Shown here: positions 1-8,229 of the stretch, in pieces | How positions within the stretch are numbered: the stretch's first letter is position 1 | Layout: each line of letters starts with the position of its first letter | NCBI GenBank assembly: GCA_002364735.1 | Contig: DEZB01000058.1 | Coordinates: 1 to 64,000 of the forward strand | DNA length: 64,000 bases | Direction of reading: 5' to 3' | Origin: Bacteroidales bacterium UBA3143 | GTDB taxonomy: Bacteria; Bacteroidota; Bacteroidia; Bacteroidales; Dysgonomonadaceae | Position numbers and translations under genes: made by a program | Notes under the pieces: model-generated | Database searches by the model: none | Told to the model about the DNA's origin: nothing | Seen by the model: only the letters and a program-made list of their open reading frames with translations

Positions 1-53
1 GTACGATATCTTTTTTGTTTTGCACTTAATTTAAAACTTTCTCTTGTTGCCAT
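1..53 (-). CDS. possible 5' end of a gene cut by the window edge
   Basis: On the minus strand an ATG at 53 opens a frame that reads MATRESFKLSAKQKRYR and runs off the left edge without a stop. Only 17 codons are visible, so neither family nor function can be named. The basic, lysine- and arginine-rich start looks like a cytosolic or nucleic-acid-binding protein, but that is a guess. No TAnnTTTG promoter element is evident just upstream. It may also be chance. Confidence 0.3.
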   Translation of the reverse strand, partial: MATRESFKLSAKQKRYR

Positions 54-448
54 TTTTTCGTTTTTTAATTCCATAAAACGGTCAACCTATTTCAGGCATT
101 GACAGTATGAGGTAGTATGTATGTTAATGCCTGATAGACGTTGAGATGAAGTATGGTGTAAGGGGTATGGGGTTCATTGATATAGATGCTTAACAATTTA
201 TGCATATATGCAAATGAAGTGTAAAGTAGAGACGACGATTTATCGCGTCTCTATGAAATCTAAGAAGATTTATATCGCTCGATGAATTATAAGAAGATTT
301 ATCGCGTCTCGATGAAGATGAAAATAACTTGTTTAACCACAGAGCTTTAAAATTATATAGAAAACTCGTACGAACAAAAAGATAAATGAAGATGATGTCA
401 AAACAATTTAAAAAAAACAATTATGATGCATAGATTTGGAGAACACGG
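54..448. other. non-coding region with short repeats
   Basis: No convincing gene lies here. The only structure I see is the three-copy imperfect repeat at 231-317 and the small dyad at 227-253, described separately. A minus-strand open frame across 190-420 is mostly made of this repeat and has low-complexity composition, so it is not called. Confidence 0.5.
227..317. repeat. three imperfect ~28-bp direct repeats with a dyad
   Basis: A unit resembling GATTTATCGCGTCTCGATGA occurs near 231-258, 261-287 and 290-317, spaced about 29-30 bp apart. The middle copy has a small rearrangement (TATATCGCTC). The first copy also forms an inverted repeat, TAGAGACG at 227-234 against CGTCTCTA at 246-253. 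This is seen directly; function is unknown, and it resembles degenerate intergenic repeats. Confidence 0.55.
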
Positions 449-454
449 TTGGGG

Positions 455-646
455 ATGGGATTTGGTGTAGGTTGGTGGCTGGTTATTGGGCTTATTGTTG
501 TGATAGTCACCATTTTGATGATTATTAAAATAGTAAAGAAAAAGCAAACATACATTTCCTATAAAAATTCAGCAGTTGACATGTTGAAAAAGCGTTATGG
601 ACGAACCAAAATTGATAATCAACAGGGGTTTGGAGAGCGTAAATAG
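455..646 (+). CDS. small membrane protein with SHOCT-like C-terminus
   Basis: A 63-residue protein with one hydrophobic segment (about residues 6-26), a Lys-rich stop-transfer region, and a C-terminal stretch (ending KIDNQQGFGERK) resembling the short SHOCT domain, whose usual pattern is ALDILKERYAKGEIDEEEFEERK-like. Such small Trp/Gly/His-rich proteins often sit beside copper-efflux genes in Bacteroidota, and copB lies convergent just downstream. Start is uncertain: TTG 449 and ATG 455 are in frame. In another frame ATG 423 reads MMHRFGEHGWGWD before a stop, which looks like the family's normal N-terminus, so a one-base frameshift near 460-470 is possible. The role is unknown. Confidence 0.5.
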   Translation: MGFGVGWWLVIGLIVVIVTILMIIKIVKKKQTYISYKNSAVDMLKKRYGRTKIDNQQGFGERK

Positions 647-688
647 AAAATAAATAAATCGAAGATACAAAGAAATAGTTGCAAAAAA

Positions 689-714
689 TAAGGAGAGCAC
701 AATGCTTCTCCTTA
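689..714. terminator. hairpin terminator between convergent genes
   Basis: TAAGGAGA at 689-696 pairs with TCTCCTTA at 707-714 across a 10-base loop, with A-rich sequence on the left and T-rich sequence on the right. It sits between the convergent small membrane protein and copB and could serve both strands. Confidence 0.6.
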
Positions 715-751
715 ATTTATTTTAGTGCCTTCTGGTATTTTTTATTTTCTC

Positions 752-2869
752 TTAGTGCTCCTCCTCCACTTTTCTCATTTTTCTTTTAAGCAGTTGTGCA
801 TTAAGTGCTACAATAACGGTGCTCAAACTCATAAGAACAGCTCCCATTGCGGGACTAATGAGTATGCCTGCACTATACAAAACACCTGCTGCAAGCGGTA
901 TAGCTACTACGTTATATCCTGTAGCCCAAATGAAGTTTTGAATCATTTTGCGATAAGTTGCCTTCCCAAAAAGAATGAGTGTTGCAATATCTTCGGGATT
1001 ACTGTTTACTAATATAATATCAGCCGTTTCGGCAGCTACATCGGTTCCGCTACCAATAGCAATACCCACATCGGCTGTGGCAAGTGCAGGAGCATCATTG
1101 ATTCCATCACCTGTCATGGCTACAAACTCTCCTTTTTCTTGGAACTCCTTTATTTTCTCTAACTTTTGATCGGGAAGCAAACCAGCGTAATAGTCATCAA
1201 GCCCAAGTTCATCACTTACGCTTTTGGCAACTGTTTCGTTATCGCCAGTCATCATGACGCATTTTATATTGTTCTCTTTAAGCGTTTTAATAGCATTATA
1301 TGAAGCTTTTCTAATCTCATCTGACATGGCAATAAAACCAACCAGTTTTTCACCTATTAAGACGAAAACTACGGTTTCAGCTTCACTTTTATAAGCATTG
1401 TCAGGTATATCTAAATTCTTGTCTTTTATATACCCTGGACTTACTACTTTCACATGCTCTCCCTCTACGTCTCCCTCAATTCCTTTACCTGTAATGGCAT
1501 TGAAGTTTTCTACTTGTGGAAGCTCAATTTCAGCTTCTTCAACTTTTGCCATAATTCCCATTGCAAGCGGGTGTTCTGATTTAGATTCAAGTGCACCTGC
1601 ATACCTAAGGATGTCATTGTCATCTAAATTGTCTACAAAACTACCCATCCGTGTCACTCCAAAGTTACCTTTGGTGAGTGTTCCTGTTTTATCAAATACC
1701 ATCATCGTTATTTTTCTTGAATTCTCAAAAGCAGTTCTGTTGCGTATGAGCAAACCCCTTTGAGCAGAAACAGATGTAGATATGGCAACCACCAAAGGCA
1801 CTGCAAGACCTAAAGCATGTGGACAAGTTATTACCATTACTGAGGCCATTCGTTCCATAGCAAACGAAAACTCCTTGCCTACAAATAACCATGCGGCAAG
1901 CGTAGCAAACCCAACTGATAGCGCAACAATAGTAAGCCAAAAAGCAATTTTATCAGCCAAGTTTTGCGTTTTAGATTTCACACTTTGTGCATCACGCACC
2001 ATATTGATAACCTTGTTGAGATAGGCGTTCTCCCCTACTTGTTCAACTTTAATAGTCAGCGATCCATTTCCATTGATAGTTCCACCAATTACTTTACTGT
2101 CCTTTGTTTTTTTTACAGGTTTAGCCTCTCCCGTAACCATAGACTCATTAACATTGCTTTCTCCGTCTGTTATTACTCCATCAACAGGAATTTTCTCACC
2201 TGGTCGAACAACTACTTGGTCATCTTCTTTCAGTTCATCAAGCTTAACATCAACTGTGTCACCGTTTTTAAGTAAATGTGCCTCAGAGGGCATCAGTTTC
2301 ACCAATTCTTGTAATGATTGAGAAGCACCCAAAACCGATTTCATTTCTATCCAGTGACCCAACAACATAATGTCTACAAGCGTTGCTAACTCCCAAAAGA
2401 ATGAAGATCCTTCCAACCCAAATGTAGTAGCAGTGCTATAGCCCCAAGCCACTGTGATGGCAACAGCTATCAAGGTCATCATGCCTGGCTGTTTATCCTT
2501 TAACTCATCTACAAGCCCTTTGAGAAAAGGCCAGCCACCATAAAAGAAAACAATGGTGGAGAGACCAAAAAGAATGTACTTATCGATAGACTCACTAAGC
2601 GTAAACTCAAAGCCCAGCAACTCTTGTACCATGGGTGAGAGCAACAATATGGGTATCGTAATAATGAGCGATATCCAAAATCTGAGTCTGAAGTCTTTGA
2701 TCATCATCTGATGATGCTCTGTGTGGTCGTGATGTTGGTGATCTTTTTGCTCGTGTTTATGTTTAGACTTATCTGAATCCTTCTTTTTATTATCAACATC
2801 ACCATGTTGCTGTGAGTCACTCTTAGAGTGGCTATGTTTTTGATCTGATTTACTTTTATCCTCTTCCAT
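752..2869 (-). CDS. copB: CopB-type copper-translocating P-type ATPase
   Basis: A 705-residue P1B-type heavy-metal ATPase that exports copper across the inner membrane using ATP. Visible are the TGEA actuator motif, the phosphorylation motif DKTGTLTKG, the hinge GDGINDAPAL and the membrane metal motif CPH (in VITCPHALGL). CPH rather than CPC marks the CopB group. The first ~55 residues are extremely His/Lys/Asp-rich (for example HQHHDHTEHH), a typical metal-binding tail replacing HMA domains. It follows the multicopper oxidase by 27 bp on the same strand, so the two are probably co-transcribed as a copper-tolerance unit. Family assignment is firm; the Cu(I) versus Cu(II) preference is not decided by the sequence. 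Confidence 0.93.
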   Translation of the reverse strand: MEEDKSKSDQKHSHSKSDSQQHGDVDNKKKDSDKSKHKHEQKDHQHHDHTEHHQMMIKDFRLRFWISLIITIPILLLSPMVQELLGFEFTLSESIDKYILFGLSTIVFFYGGWPFLKGLVDELKDKQPGMMTLIAVAITVAWGYSTATTFGLEGSSFFWELATLVDIMLLGHWIEMKSVLGASQSLQELVKLMPSEAHLLKNGDTVDVKLDELKEDDQVVVRPGEKIPVDGVITDGESNVNESMVTGEAKPVKKTKDSKVIGGTINGNGSLTIKVEQVGENAYLNKVINMVRDAQSVKSKTQNLADKIAFWLTIVALSVGFATLAAWLFVGKEFSFAMERMASVMVITCPHALGLAVPLVVAISTSVSAQRGLLIRNRTAFENSRKITMMVFDKTGTLTKGNFGVTRMGSFVDNLDDNDILRYAGALESKSEHPLAMGIMAKVEEAEIELPQVENFNAITGKGIEGDVEGEHVKVVSPGYIKDKNLDIPDNAYKSEAETVVFVLIGEKLVGFIAMSDEIRKASYNAIKTLKENNIKCVMMTGDNETVAKSVSDELGLDDYYAGLLPDQKLEKIKEFQEKGEFVAMTGDGINDAPALATADVGIAIGSGTDVAAETADIILVNSNPEDIATLILFGKATYRKMIQNFIWATGYNVVAIPLAAGVLYSAGILISPAMGAVLMSLSTVIVALNAQLLKRKMRKVEEEH

Positions 2870-2896
2870 AAATCTTATTTTTAGTAGGTTTATCTT

Positions 2897-4516
2897 CTAT
2901 TCTACAACTTCATAATTGCGCATCATCCCCATATCTTCGTGCTCTAAGTTATGACAATGATAAATGAAAATGCCTGTGAAATCTTCGAATCGCATAGCTA
3001 CCTTCACCCGCATATCGGGTAGCAAGAGAAAAGTATCTTGCCAGCCTTCATCTATAAAACCATCCTTCATTGAGTTCCAAACTTCTGAATCAACTTGTGA
3101 GACATCGCGATCGATAATTTGAAACTGCAAAGCATGGATGTGAACTGGGTGAGCCATCTTCATCATGTTGCTCATCATTCCTCGTCCACTGCCACTATTG
3201 ATAAATTCCCATACCTCTGTGGTATTTAGTTTCACTTTCTCCCAATCGGCAACTTCAGTCATTTCAAATGTTCTGCCATTGATTAACCACTCCATTCGTT
3301 GAAAATGAAAATCAAATTGGCGGGGTGAGTTGCTATTAACTGCTTCTGCTAAATCTAATTGCTCTATAGGTTTAAACGCATCTGGCAATGAAAGGACTTC
3401 TCCTTGTTGGTCAGAAACAACGAAATTGTAAAGCGTGAGAGCTTCCCCATTATCAATGTAGGAATCAGAAAGTGTGTTTTGATTATGCATCATGCCTCTA
3501 CCTCTACCTTGCATCATACCGCCTCTTTGTCCACCACCCATCATTCCCATAGCAGTGCCACTATTAAATGAGAGACTGTTAAGCGAAATATGTTCATCTG
3601 CTGTTTCAGAAGAGAAATCTCGCCACAACTCTACGCGCTCACCTGGCGCTAACATCAAATAAGGTTTATCGATAGGTTTGGCTAACAAGCCTCCATCATT
3701 ACCAATAACAGTTAAGTTAGCTTCATCGCTCCAAGCTATTTTATATACCCTTGAATTTGAGCCATTCAATACACGAAACCGATAAGTACCTTTTTTCACT
3801 TCCATGGAAGTATTGCTTTGGCCATTTATCAATATTTCATTTCCCAAAAATCCAACCATTCTGTCCATCATATTATTTTCTAAATATACAAGTTGGTTAT
3901 TTGTGTCAAATCTTCTGTCTTGAATAACAAGAGGTACTTCATAAGCATGAGAGGGTAAATCTGTTCTATTGTCTTCCACAATAAAAAGCCCTGCAAGTCC
4001 TTTATAAACTTGCGGTCCGGTTTGACCGTGTGGATGTGGGTGAAACCAATAGGTGCCTGGTCGATTATCAACTACAAATTCATACACATACTGTTCACCT
4101 TTCTTGATAACGTGCATGGGATGACCATCCATTTCATGCGGAACATGCAGACCATGCCAATGAATGATGCTTTCGTCTGGTAGATCATTGTTGAAACGAA
4201 CCCTAATTTTTTGATTCTGCTTTACACGAATAATAGGACCAAGATACGAGTTGGGTATCTCTTGAAATGATGACTTTTCTCCCTTTATTAGTTCAGCTTG
4301 ATAATTGTAAACTGCTGTTTTTTGTCCTTCAAATAGTTGCACTTCTGTTTGTCTTGCAGTAATTGATATGTCAATATCTGGCTCGAAGGTTTCGTTAATT
4401 GTTGGATGATTATTTGACTGTTTATTTTGCTTACTATTATGACAAAAAGCAAACGAGGGCAAGATGATCATAATCATCATTGCCCCCGCTAAATATTTTA
4501 AATTGTTTTTACGCAT
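2897..4516 (-). CDS. multicopper oxidase (CueO/CopA-like)
   Basis: A 539-residue exported three-domain multicopper oxidase. The copper-ligand motifs are all present: HWHGLH and HPHPHGQT in the N-terminal half, HPVHIHALQF and HCHNLEHEDMGMM at the C-terminus. Between domains lies a Met/Gly/Arg-rich stretch (MGMMGGGQRGGMMQGRGRG) like the Met-rich region that binds Cu(I) in CueO-type cuprous oxidases. An N-terminal hydrophobic segment followed by AFCHN indicates Sec export; it is not a good lipobox. It begins 3 bp after the aldolase stop and is followed 27 bp later by copB. The likely role is periplasmic oxidation of toxic Cu(I), by analogy with CueO. Confidence 0.92.
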   Translation of the reverse strand: MRKNNLKYLAGAMMIMIILPSFAFCHNSKQNKQSNNHPTINETFEPDIDISITARQTEVQLFEGQKTAVYNYQAELIKGEKSSFQEIPNSYLGPIIRVKQNQKIRVRFNNDLPDESIIHWHGLHVPHEMDGHPMHVIKKGEQYVYEFVVDNRPGTYWFHPHPHGQTGPQVYKGLAGLFIVEDNRTDLPSHAYEVPLVIQDRRFDTNNQLVYLENNMMDRMVGFLGNEILINGQSNTSMEVKKGTYRFRVLNGSNSRVYKIAWSDEANLTVIGNDGGLLAKPIDKPYLMLAPGERVELWRDFSSETADEHISLNSLSFNSGTAMGMMGGGQRGGMMQGRGRGMMHNQNTLSDSYIDNGEALTLYNFVVSDQQGEVLSLPDAFKPIEQLDLAEAVNSNSPRQFDFHFQRMEWLINGRTFEMTEVADWEKVKLNTTEVWEFINSGSGRGMMSNMMKMAHPVHIHALQFQIIDRDVSQVDSEVWNSMKDGFIDEGWQDTFLLLPDMRVKVAMRFEDFTGIFIYHCHNLEHEDMGMMRNYEVVE

Positions 4517-4519
4517 AAT

Positions 4520-5581
4520 TTATGCTAAGTCAATCTCTTTGTTTAAATACACATCTTGAATCAAGTTTAATAACTTAACCCCTTCTTCCATTGGTCGCTG
4601 GAAAGCTTTTCTTCCAGAAATAAGACCTGTTCCCCCTGCACGCTTATTAATAACAGCAGTGCGTACAGCATCAGCGAAATCACTTTCACCAGAAGCTCCA
4701 CCAGAGTTAATCAAGCCTATTCTTCCAAGGTAGTTGTTGACCACTTGGTATCTGCATAAATCAATTGGATGATCAGAAGATAATTTATCATACATATCTG
4801 GATCTGTTTTACCGAACTTAATGTCACGGAATCCACCATTTGTATCAGGGAGCTTTTGTTTAATAATATCGGCTTTAATAGTAACACCAAGGTAGTTGGC
4901 TTGACCTGTTAAATCTGCGGCAGCATGATAATCTTTTTCAGATGTTTTGAAATCATTGTTACGTGTATAGCACCACAATACTGTAGCCATTCCCATTTCG
5001 TGTGCTTGCTCAAAAGCTTCTGACACTTCTTGTATCTGTCTGTTTGACTCTTCAGATCCAAAATAGATGGTTGCACCTACAGCTGTAGCTCCTAAGTTCC
5101 AAGCTTCTTGCACCGAACCATACATAATTTGATCGTAACGATTTGGATATGTCAAGAGTTGATTGTGATTTAATTTCACCAGAAATGGAATTTTATGTGC
5201 GTATTTTCTTGCATACAATGCAAGTCCACCAAAAGTTGTTGCTACTGCATTACATCCACCTTCAATTGCTAGTTTAATGATGTTTTCGGGATCGAAATAC
5301 AAAGGATTAGGAGCAAAAGATGCACCTGCTGTATGCTCTATACCCTGATCAACTGGAAGTATTGACATATAGCCAGTACCGCTCAAGCGACCATGATTGT
5401 ATAACAAGGAAATGTTTTTTAATGCTTGTACATTTCTGTCGCTTATTCCAAAAACTTCGTCTACATAATTCGGTCCTGGATGTGTTAGCAGGTCTTTACT
5501 TACTGTTTCACACTTATGGTTTAGCAAGCTGTCTTGCTCTTTACCTAAGTATTCTCTAATTTTCTCAATGTCGTGTACCAT
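4520..5581 (-). CDS. fbaB: class I fructose-bisphosphate aldolase (DhnA/FbaB type)
   Basis: A 353-residue Schiff-base aldolase that interconverts fructose 1,6-bisphosphate with dihydroxyacetone phosphate and glyceraldehyde 3-phosphate. It matches the E. coli FbaB pattern along its length: ADIIKQKLP, HPIDLCRYQ, GLINSGGASGE, DAVRTAVINKRAGG and the GRKAF phosphate-binding end. The length equals the family norm (about 350). It is the first gene of a tightly packed run, with the multicopper oxidase starting 3 bp downstream and copB after it. That places a central carbon enzyme upstream of copper resistance, which is unusual. No internal promoter is visible in the 3-bp gap. Confidence 0.95.
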   Translation of the reverse strand: MVHDIEKIREYLGKEQDSLLNHKCETVSKDLLTHPGPNYVDEVFGISDRNVQALKNISLLYNHGRLSGTGYMSILPVDQGIEHTAGASFAPNPLYFDPENIIKLAIEGGCNAVATTFGGLALYARKYAHKIPFLVKLNHNQLLTYPNRYDQIMYGSVQEAWNLGATAVGATIYFGSEESNRQIQEVSEAFEQAHEMGMATVLWCYTRNNDFKTSEKDYHAAADLTGQANYLGVTIKADIIKQKLPDTNGGFRDIKFGKTDPDMYDKLSSDHPIDLCRYQVVNNYLGRIGLINSGGASGESDFADAVRTAVINKRAGGTGLISGRKAFQRPMEEGVKLLNLIQDVYLNKEIDLA

Positions 5582-5652
5582 ATCTTTATAATTTTATGTT
5601 TAAATATTTATTGATGTGTCAGTTAACCCTTAATATAAGCATTCTAAACCGA

Positions 5653-5856
5653 TTAATCAATTATATTTTTGTTGCTTTTCTTATAAGTAGAGTGAGTTAT
5701 ATCAGCACTCTTAGAACGAGCGTGCTTTTCTAACTCTATTTGCTTTCGTTTGGCTTTTCGTCTTCTGTATAGTAGTAAAACAAAAAATGCCACCAATATA
5801 ATTCCTAAAAGAATTGTAAGAATGCTCTCCCATTTAATAATTCCTTCTTCATACAT
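5653..5856 (-). CDS. small single-pass membrane protein, unknown
   Basis: A 67-residue protein with one transmembrane segment (about residues 11-30, TILLGIILVAFFVLLL) followed by a strongly basic tail (RRRKAKRK). I do not recognise a family. The positive-inside rule suggests a cytosolic C-terminus. It lies 71 bp upstream of the aldolase and 60 bp downstream of the methyltransferase on the same strand, so it may belong to either transcript. Composition and frame look genuine, but the call rests on the hydrophobic pattern alone. Confidence 0.55.
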   Translation of the reverse strand: MYEEGIIKWESILTILLGIILVAFFVLLLYRRRKAKRKQIELEKHARSKSADITHSTYKKSNKNIID

Positions 5857-5916
5857 ATATTATTCTTTTTAATATTTACTCAATGATTATTTGTTGCTGC
5901 AAAATTAAACTTCTGT

Positions 5917-6525
5917 TTAATTGTTCTTGATTCGAAAAATTTTCCATACATCAGACCATACTTTTACAGTCTCTATTTGCGATGATTCGAAGCCTGCTTG
6001 AATCAGGTTTTCATATGTATTTCTATTTATGTTATCACCATATAATGTATAAGAAATTGGATTTAAAATATCCATAATCTTTCCAAGTACTTTTCTTTCA
6101 CTTCGTACATGTTCTAATAATAAGATGCTTCCTTTACTTTTACACACCCTCTTTATCTCTTTGAAAGCTTTAATCGGATCGTGCACTGAGCAAAACACGC
6201 AAGTAGCAACTACAGTATCAAACGTATCGTCAGGAAAATTTAAAACTTCTACATCCATCTTCAATAGTTGGTCTATATGTGTGTGTCCGTTTGCACGTCT
6301 ACGAGCATATTTCAGCATATTCTCACTTGAGTCAATACCCGTAACAGAAACACCTTGAGGGTAATGGTCTAAACTCTTCCCTGTTCCTATACCAATCTCC
6401 AAAGTTTTGCCCTTTGCATCTTTCAGCAATTCCTTTCTCCATTTCGAAAGAGTACCATCAACAGGTGCTAATATCTTATCATAAAGTGCGGCGTTGCGGT
6501 TATAATATTCTTTGGATTTATTCAT
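5917..6525 (-). CDS. class I SAM-dependent methyltransferase (UbiE-like)
   Basis: About 202 residues with the Rossmann methyltransferase motifs: motif I LEIGIGTGKSLDHYP, the acidic ribose-binding end VTGIDSSENML, motif II DDTFDTVVATCVFCSV, and post-motif LLLEHVRSERK. This pattern is close to small UbiE/COQ5-like and thiol/menaquinone methyltransferase relatives; the substrate cannot be read from the sequence. I chose the ATG at 6525 (MNKSKEYYNRNAALYD), where family similarity begins; an in-frame ATG at 6555 would add ten unlikely residues. It is upstream of, and on the same strand as, the small membrane protein and the aldolase. Confidence 0.82.
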   Translation of the reverse strand: MNKSKEYYNRNAALYDKILAPVDGTLSKWRKELLKDAKGKTLEIGIGTGKSLDHYPQGVSVTGIDSSENMLKYARRRANGHTHIDQLLKMDVEVLNFPDDTFDTVVATCVFCSVHDPIKAFKEIKRVCKSKGSILLLEHVRSERKVLGKIMDILNPISYTLYGDNINRNTYENLIQAGFESSQIETVKVWSDVWKIFRIKNN

Positions 6526-6555
6526 TCTTACATTACAAAAATTTACTCCTATCAT

Positions 6556-6982
6556 TAAGGATGATTATCGAAGAATGGCTGTAGAAAAGAACCTCTTTTT
6601 GTTTCTAAGAACAAGAAGTTTACTTCTATTTCTAACGTAATCAAGTGGTTTAATGTTCAGAAAAACTTATTGGTAATAAGCTATTTCAAGTAACAAATTG
6701 AAAGTGAAAGTAAAAGAGATATATTGAGTAGAGCTACTCAATGCGTAGAGGGAGTAATGAAGACAGAAGAATAAAAACAACTATGTAGATGCTGATCACA
6801 AACATTCCCCTCCGTTTGCAACAGCTCGACTTGTTGATGTAGATACATAAACTACCTTATATTTTTGCGTTAGAAACGCTATACAATGTCTATCCATCAC
6901 ATTATATCATTGGGATAGGCACTCGCAAACGAAGAGAAGTGCATTAATTGTTAATTGTAAAATATCCGAAACCCACCAACAA
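6556..6982. other. intergenic region with an 18-bp dyad
   Basis: No gene is seen. TTGAGTAG-AG-CTACTCAA at 6724-6741 is a perfect 8-bp-arm dyad about 200 bp upstream of the methyltransferase start and could be an operator. Smaller dyads include CTTATT-ggt-AATAAG near 6667 and GCGTT-aga-AACGC near 6865. Function is not shown by the sequence. Confidence 0.4.
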
Positions 6983-7020
6983 AAAATGCGCTGTAGTTTT
7001 TTATTCCTACAACGCATTTT
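6983..7020 (-). terminator. rho-independent terminator of the cyd operon
   Basis: Downstream of cydB on the minus strand, AAAATGCG/TGTAG at 6983-6995 pairs with CTACA/CGCATTTT at 7008-7020, with one unpaired base on each side and a T-rich loop, ending in a T run. Confidence 0.75.
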
Positions 7021-7044
7021 AAAATCTAATCTACAGTCAATACA

Positions 7045-8196
7045 TCAATAAGCTTTAGTTGCCTTTACTTCTTCTATAGATGTGTGGTTTTTCTCAAGAG
7101 CACGCCATGCATAAAATATATATCCCATCACAATGGGTATAAATAGTGACACCCAAGCCATTGCATTAAGCGTGAACTTACTGGATGAAGAGTTTTGGAC
7201 CGTTAGCGAACTCTGAAGATCAGTTACTGAAGGATAAAAAGCGGTATTATTAACTCCAGTAATAAAGATCAGCATAGTCACAGTTAGTACTGCTCCGGCT
7301 CCTGCAAACCAAATCCCTTTTCTATACTTTGGTTTTAGTGCTGATTTGATTATTCCATACAAAACCCCTATCACTCCAATTAGAAAAATGGCAAGAAGAT
7401 GAGGCATTTGAAGGAAATTATTTAAATACTTCAACTTTTCCATATAGACTACTTTCGTTTCAGGATTTACAGCAAATCCTTCTGAAAACAAAGTCCATAT
7501 TACAAATATAAGGAAGAATAGCAAAAAAGGAATAGCATTGTATGTTAGGTACTTGTGAGTTCTTTTTTGCAACACAGGATGATCCAATCTATTAATAAAG
7601 TAGAGACAAGCCATGGTCCGTGCTAAAAACAGAACTGCAAGACCTAAACTTAAATTGCGCAAATTGATTAATGCCTCCAAACCATGCCATGGATTTTGCC
7701 ACTGGCTTATGATAGGACCAACTGTTCCTACACCTGCAATGTTTCCTTTGCTCATTGTAAATTCCGACCCAGTGAAAAATGTTGCCAATGCAACACCTAC
7801 CAAGAAAGTTCCTAATACTCCATTTATGAACAAGAATGATTTATAAGTTTTCGCACCAAGAAAATTGCCTGGTAGAGACTGGAATTCGTAAGAAACAGCT
7901 TGTAAAGTAAAACAAAACAGAATAGCCATCCATACCCAATAAGCTCCTCCAAAACTTGTTGAGTAGAAGAGAGGGAAAGATGCGAAAAATGCGCCTCCAA
8001 AAACTACGAGCGTGGTAAAAGTATAGTGCCATTTGCGACCAAGGATATTGACAAGAAGTTTTCTCTCATCTTTTGTTTTTGAAAGTGAGAATAACATGGA
8101 CTGTCCTCCCTGTACAAATAGTAGAAATGAAAATATGCCAGCTATTAACGATATCAAGAACCACCAATAATGCTGTAAAAATGAATAGGTAAACAT
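7045..8196 (-). CDS. cydB: cytochrome bd ubiquinol oxidase subunit II
   Basis: A 383-residue, eight- to nine-helix inner-membrane protein starting MFTYSFLQHYWWFLISLIAG, with the FVQGGQSMLF segment and a C-terminal MAWVSLFIPIVMGYIFYAW typical of CydB. With CydA it forms the high-affinity bd oxidase that reduces O2 to water with electrons from quinol. It starts 33 bp after cydA and is followed by a strong terminator, so it is the last gene of the operon. Confidence 0.95.
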   Translation of the reverse strand: MFTYSFLQHYWWFLISLIAGIFSFLLFVQGGQSMLFSLSKTKDERKLLVNILGRKWHYTFTTLVVFGGAFFASFPLFYSTSFGGAYWVWMAILFCFTLQAVSYEFQSLPGNFLGAKTYKSFLFINGVLGTFLVGVALATFFTGSEFTMSKGNIAGVGTVGPIISQWQNPWHGLEALINLRNLSLGLAVLFLARTMACLYFINRLDHPVLQKRTHKYLTYNAIPFLLFFLIFVIWTLFSEGFAVNPETKVVYMEKLKYLNNFLQMPHLLAIFLIGVIGVLYGIIKSALKPKYRKGIWFAGAGAVLTVTMLIFITGVNNTAFYPSVTDLQSSLTVQNSSSSKFTLNAMAWVSLFIPIVMGYIFYAWRALEKNHTSIEEVKATKAY

Positions 8197-8229
8197 AATA
8201 TTATATTTTTTATTAAGATATAGAGTAGA

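Noticed and set aside
190..420. Minus-strand open frame of 76 codons
   Set aside because: Made largely of the imperfect repeats, with low-complexity composition and no family resemblance.
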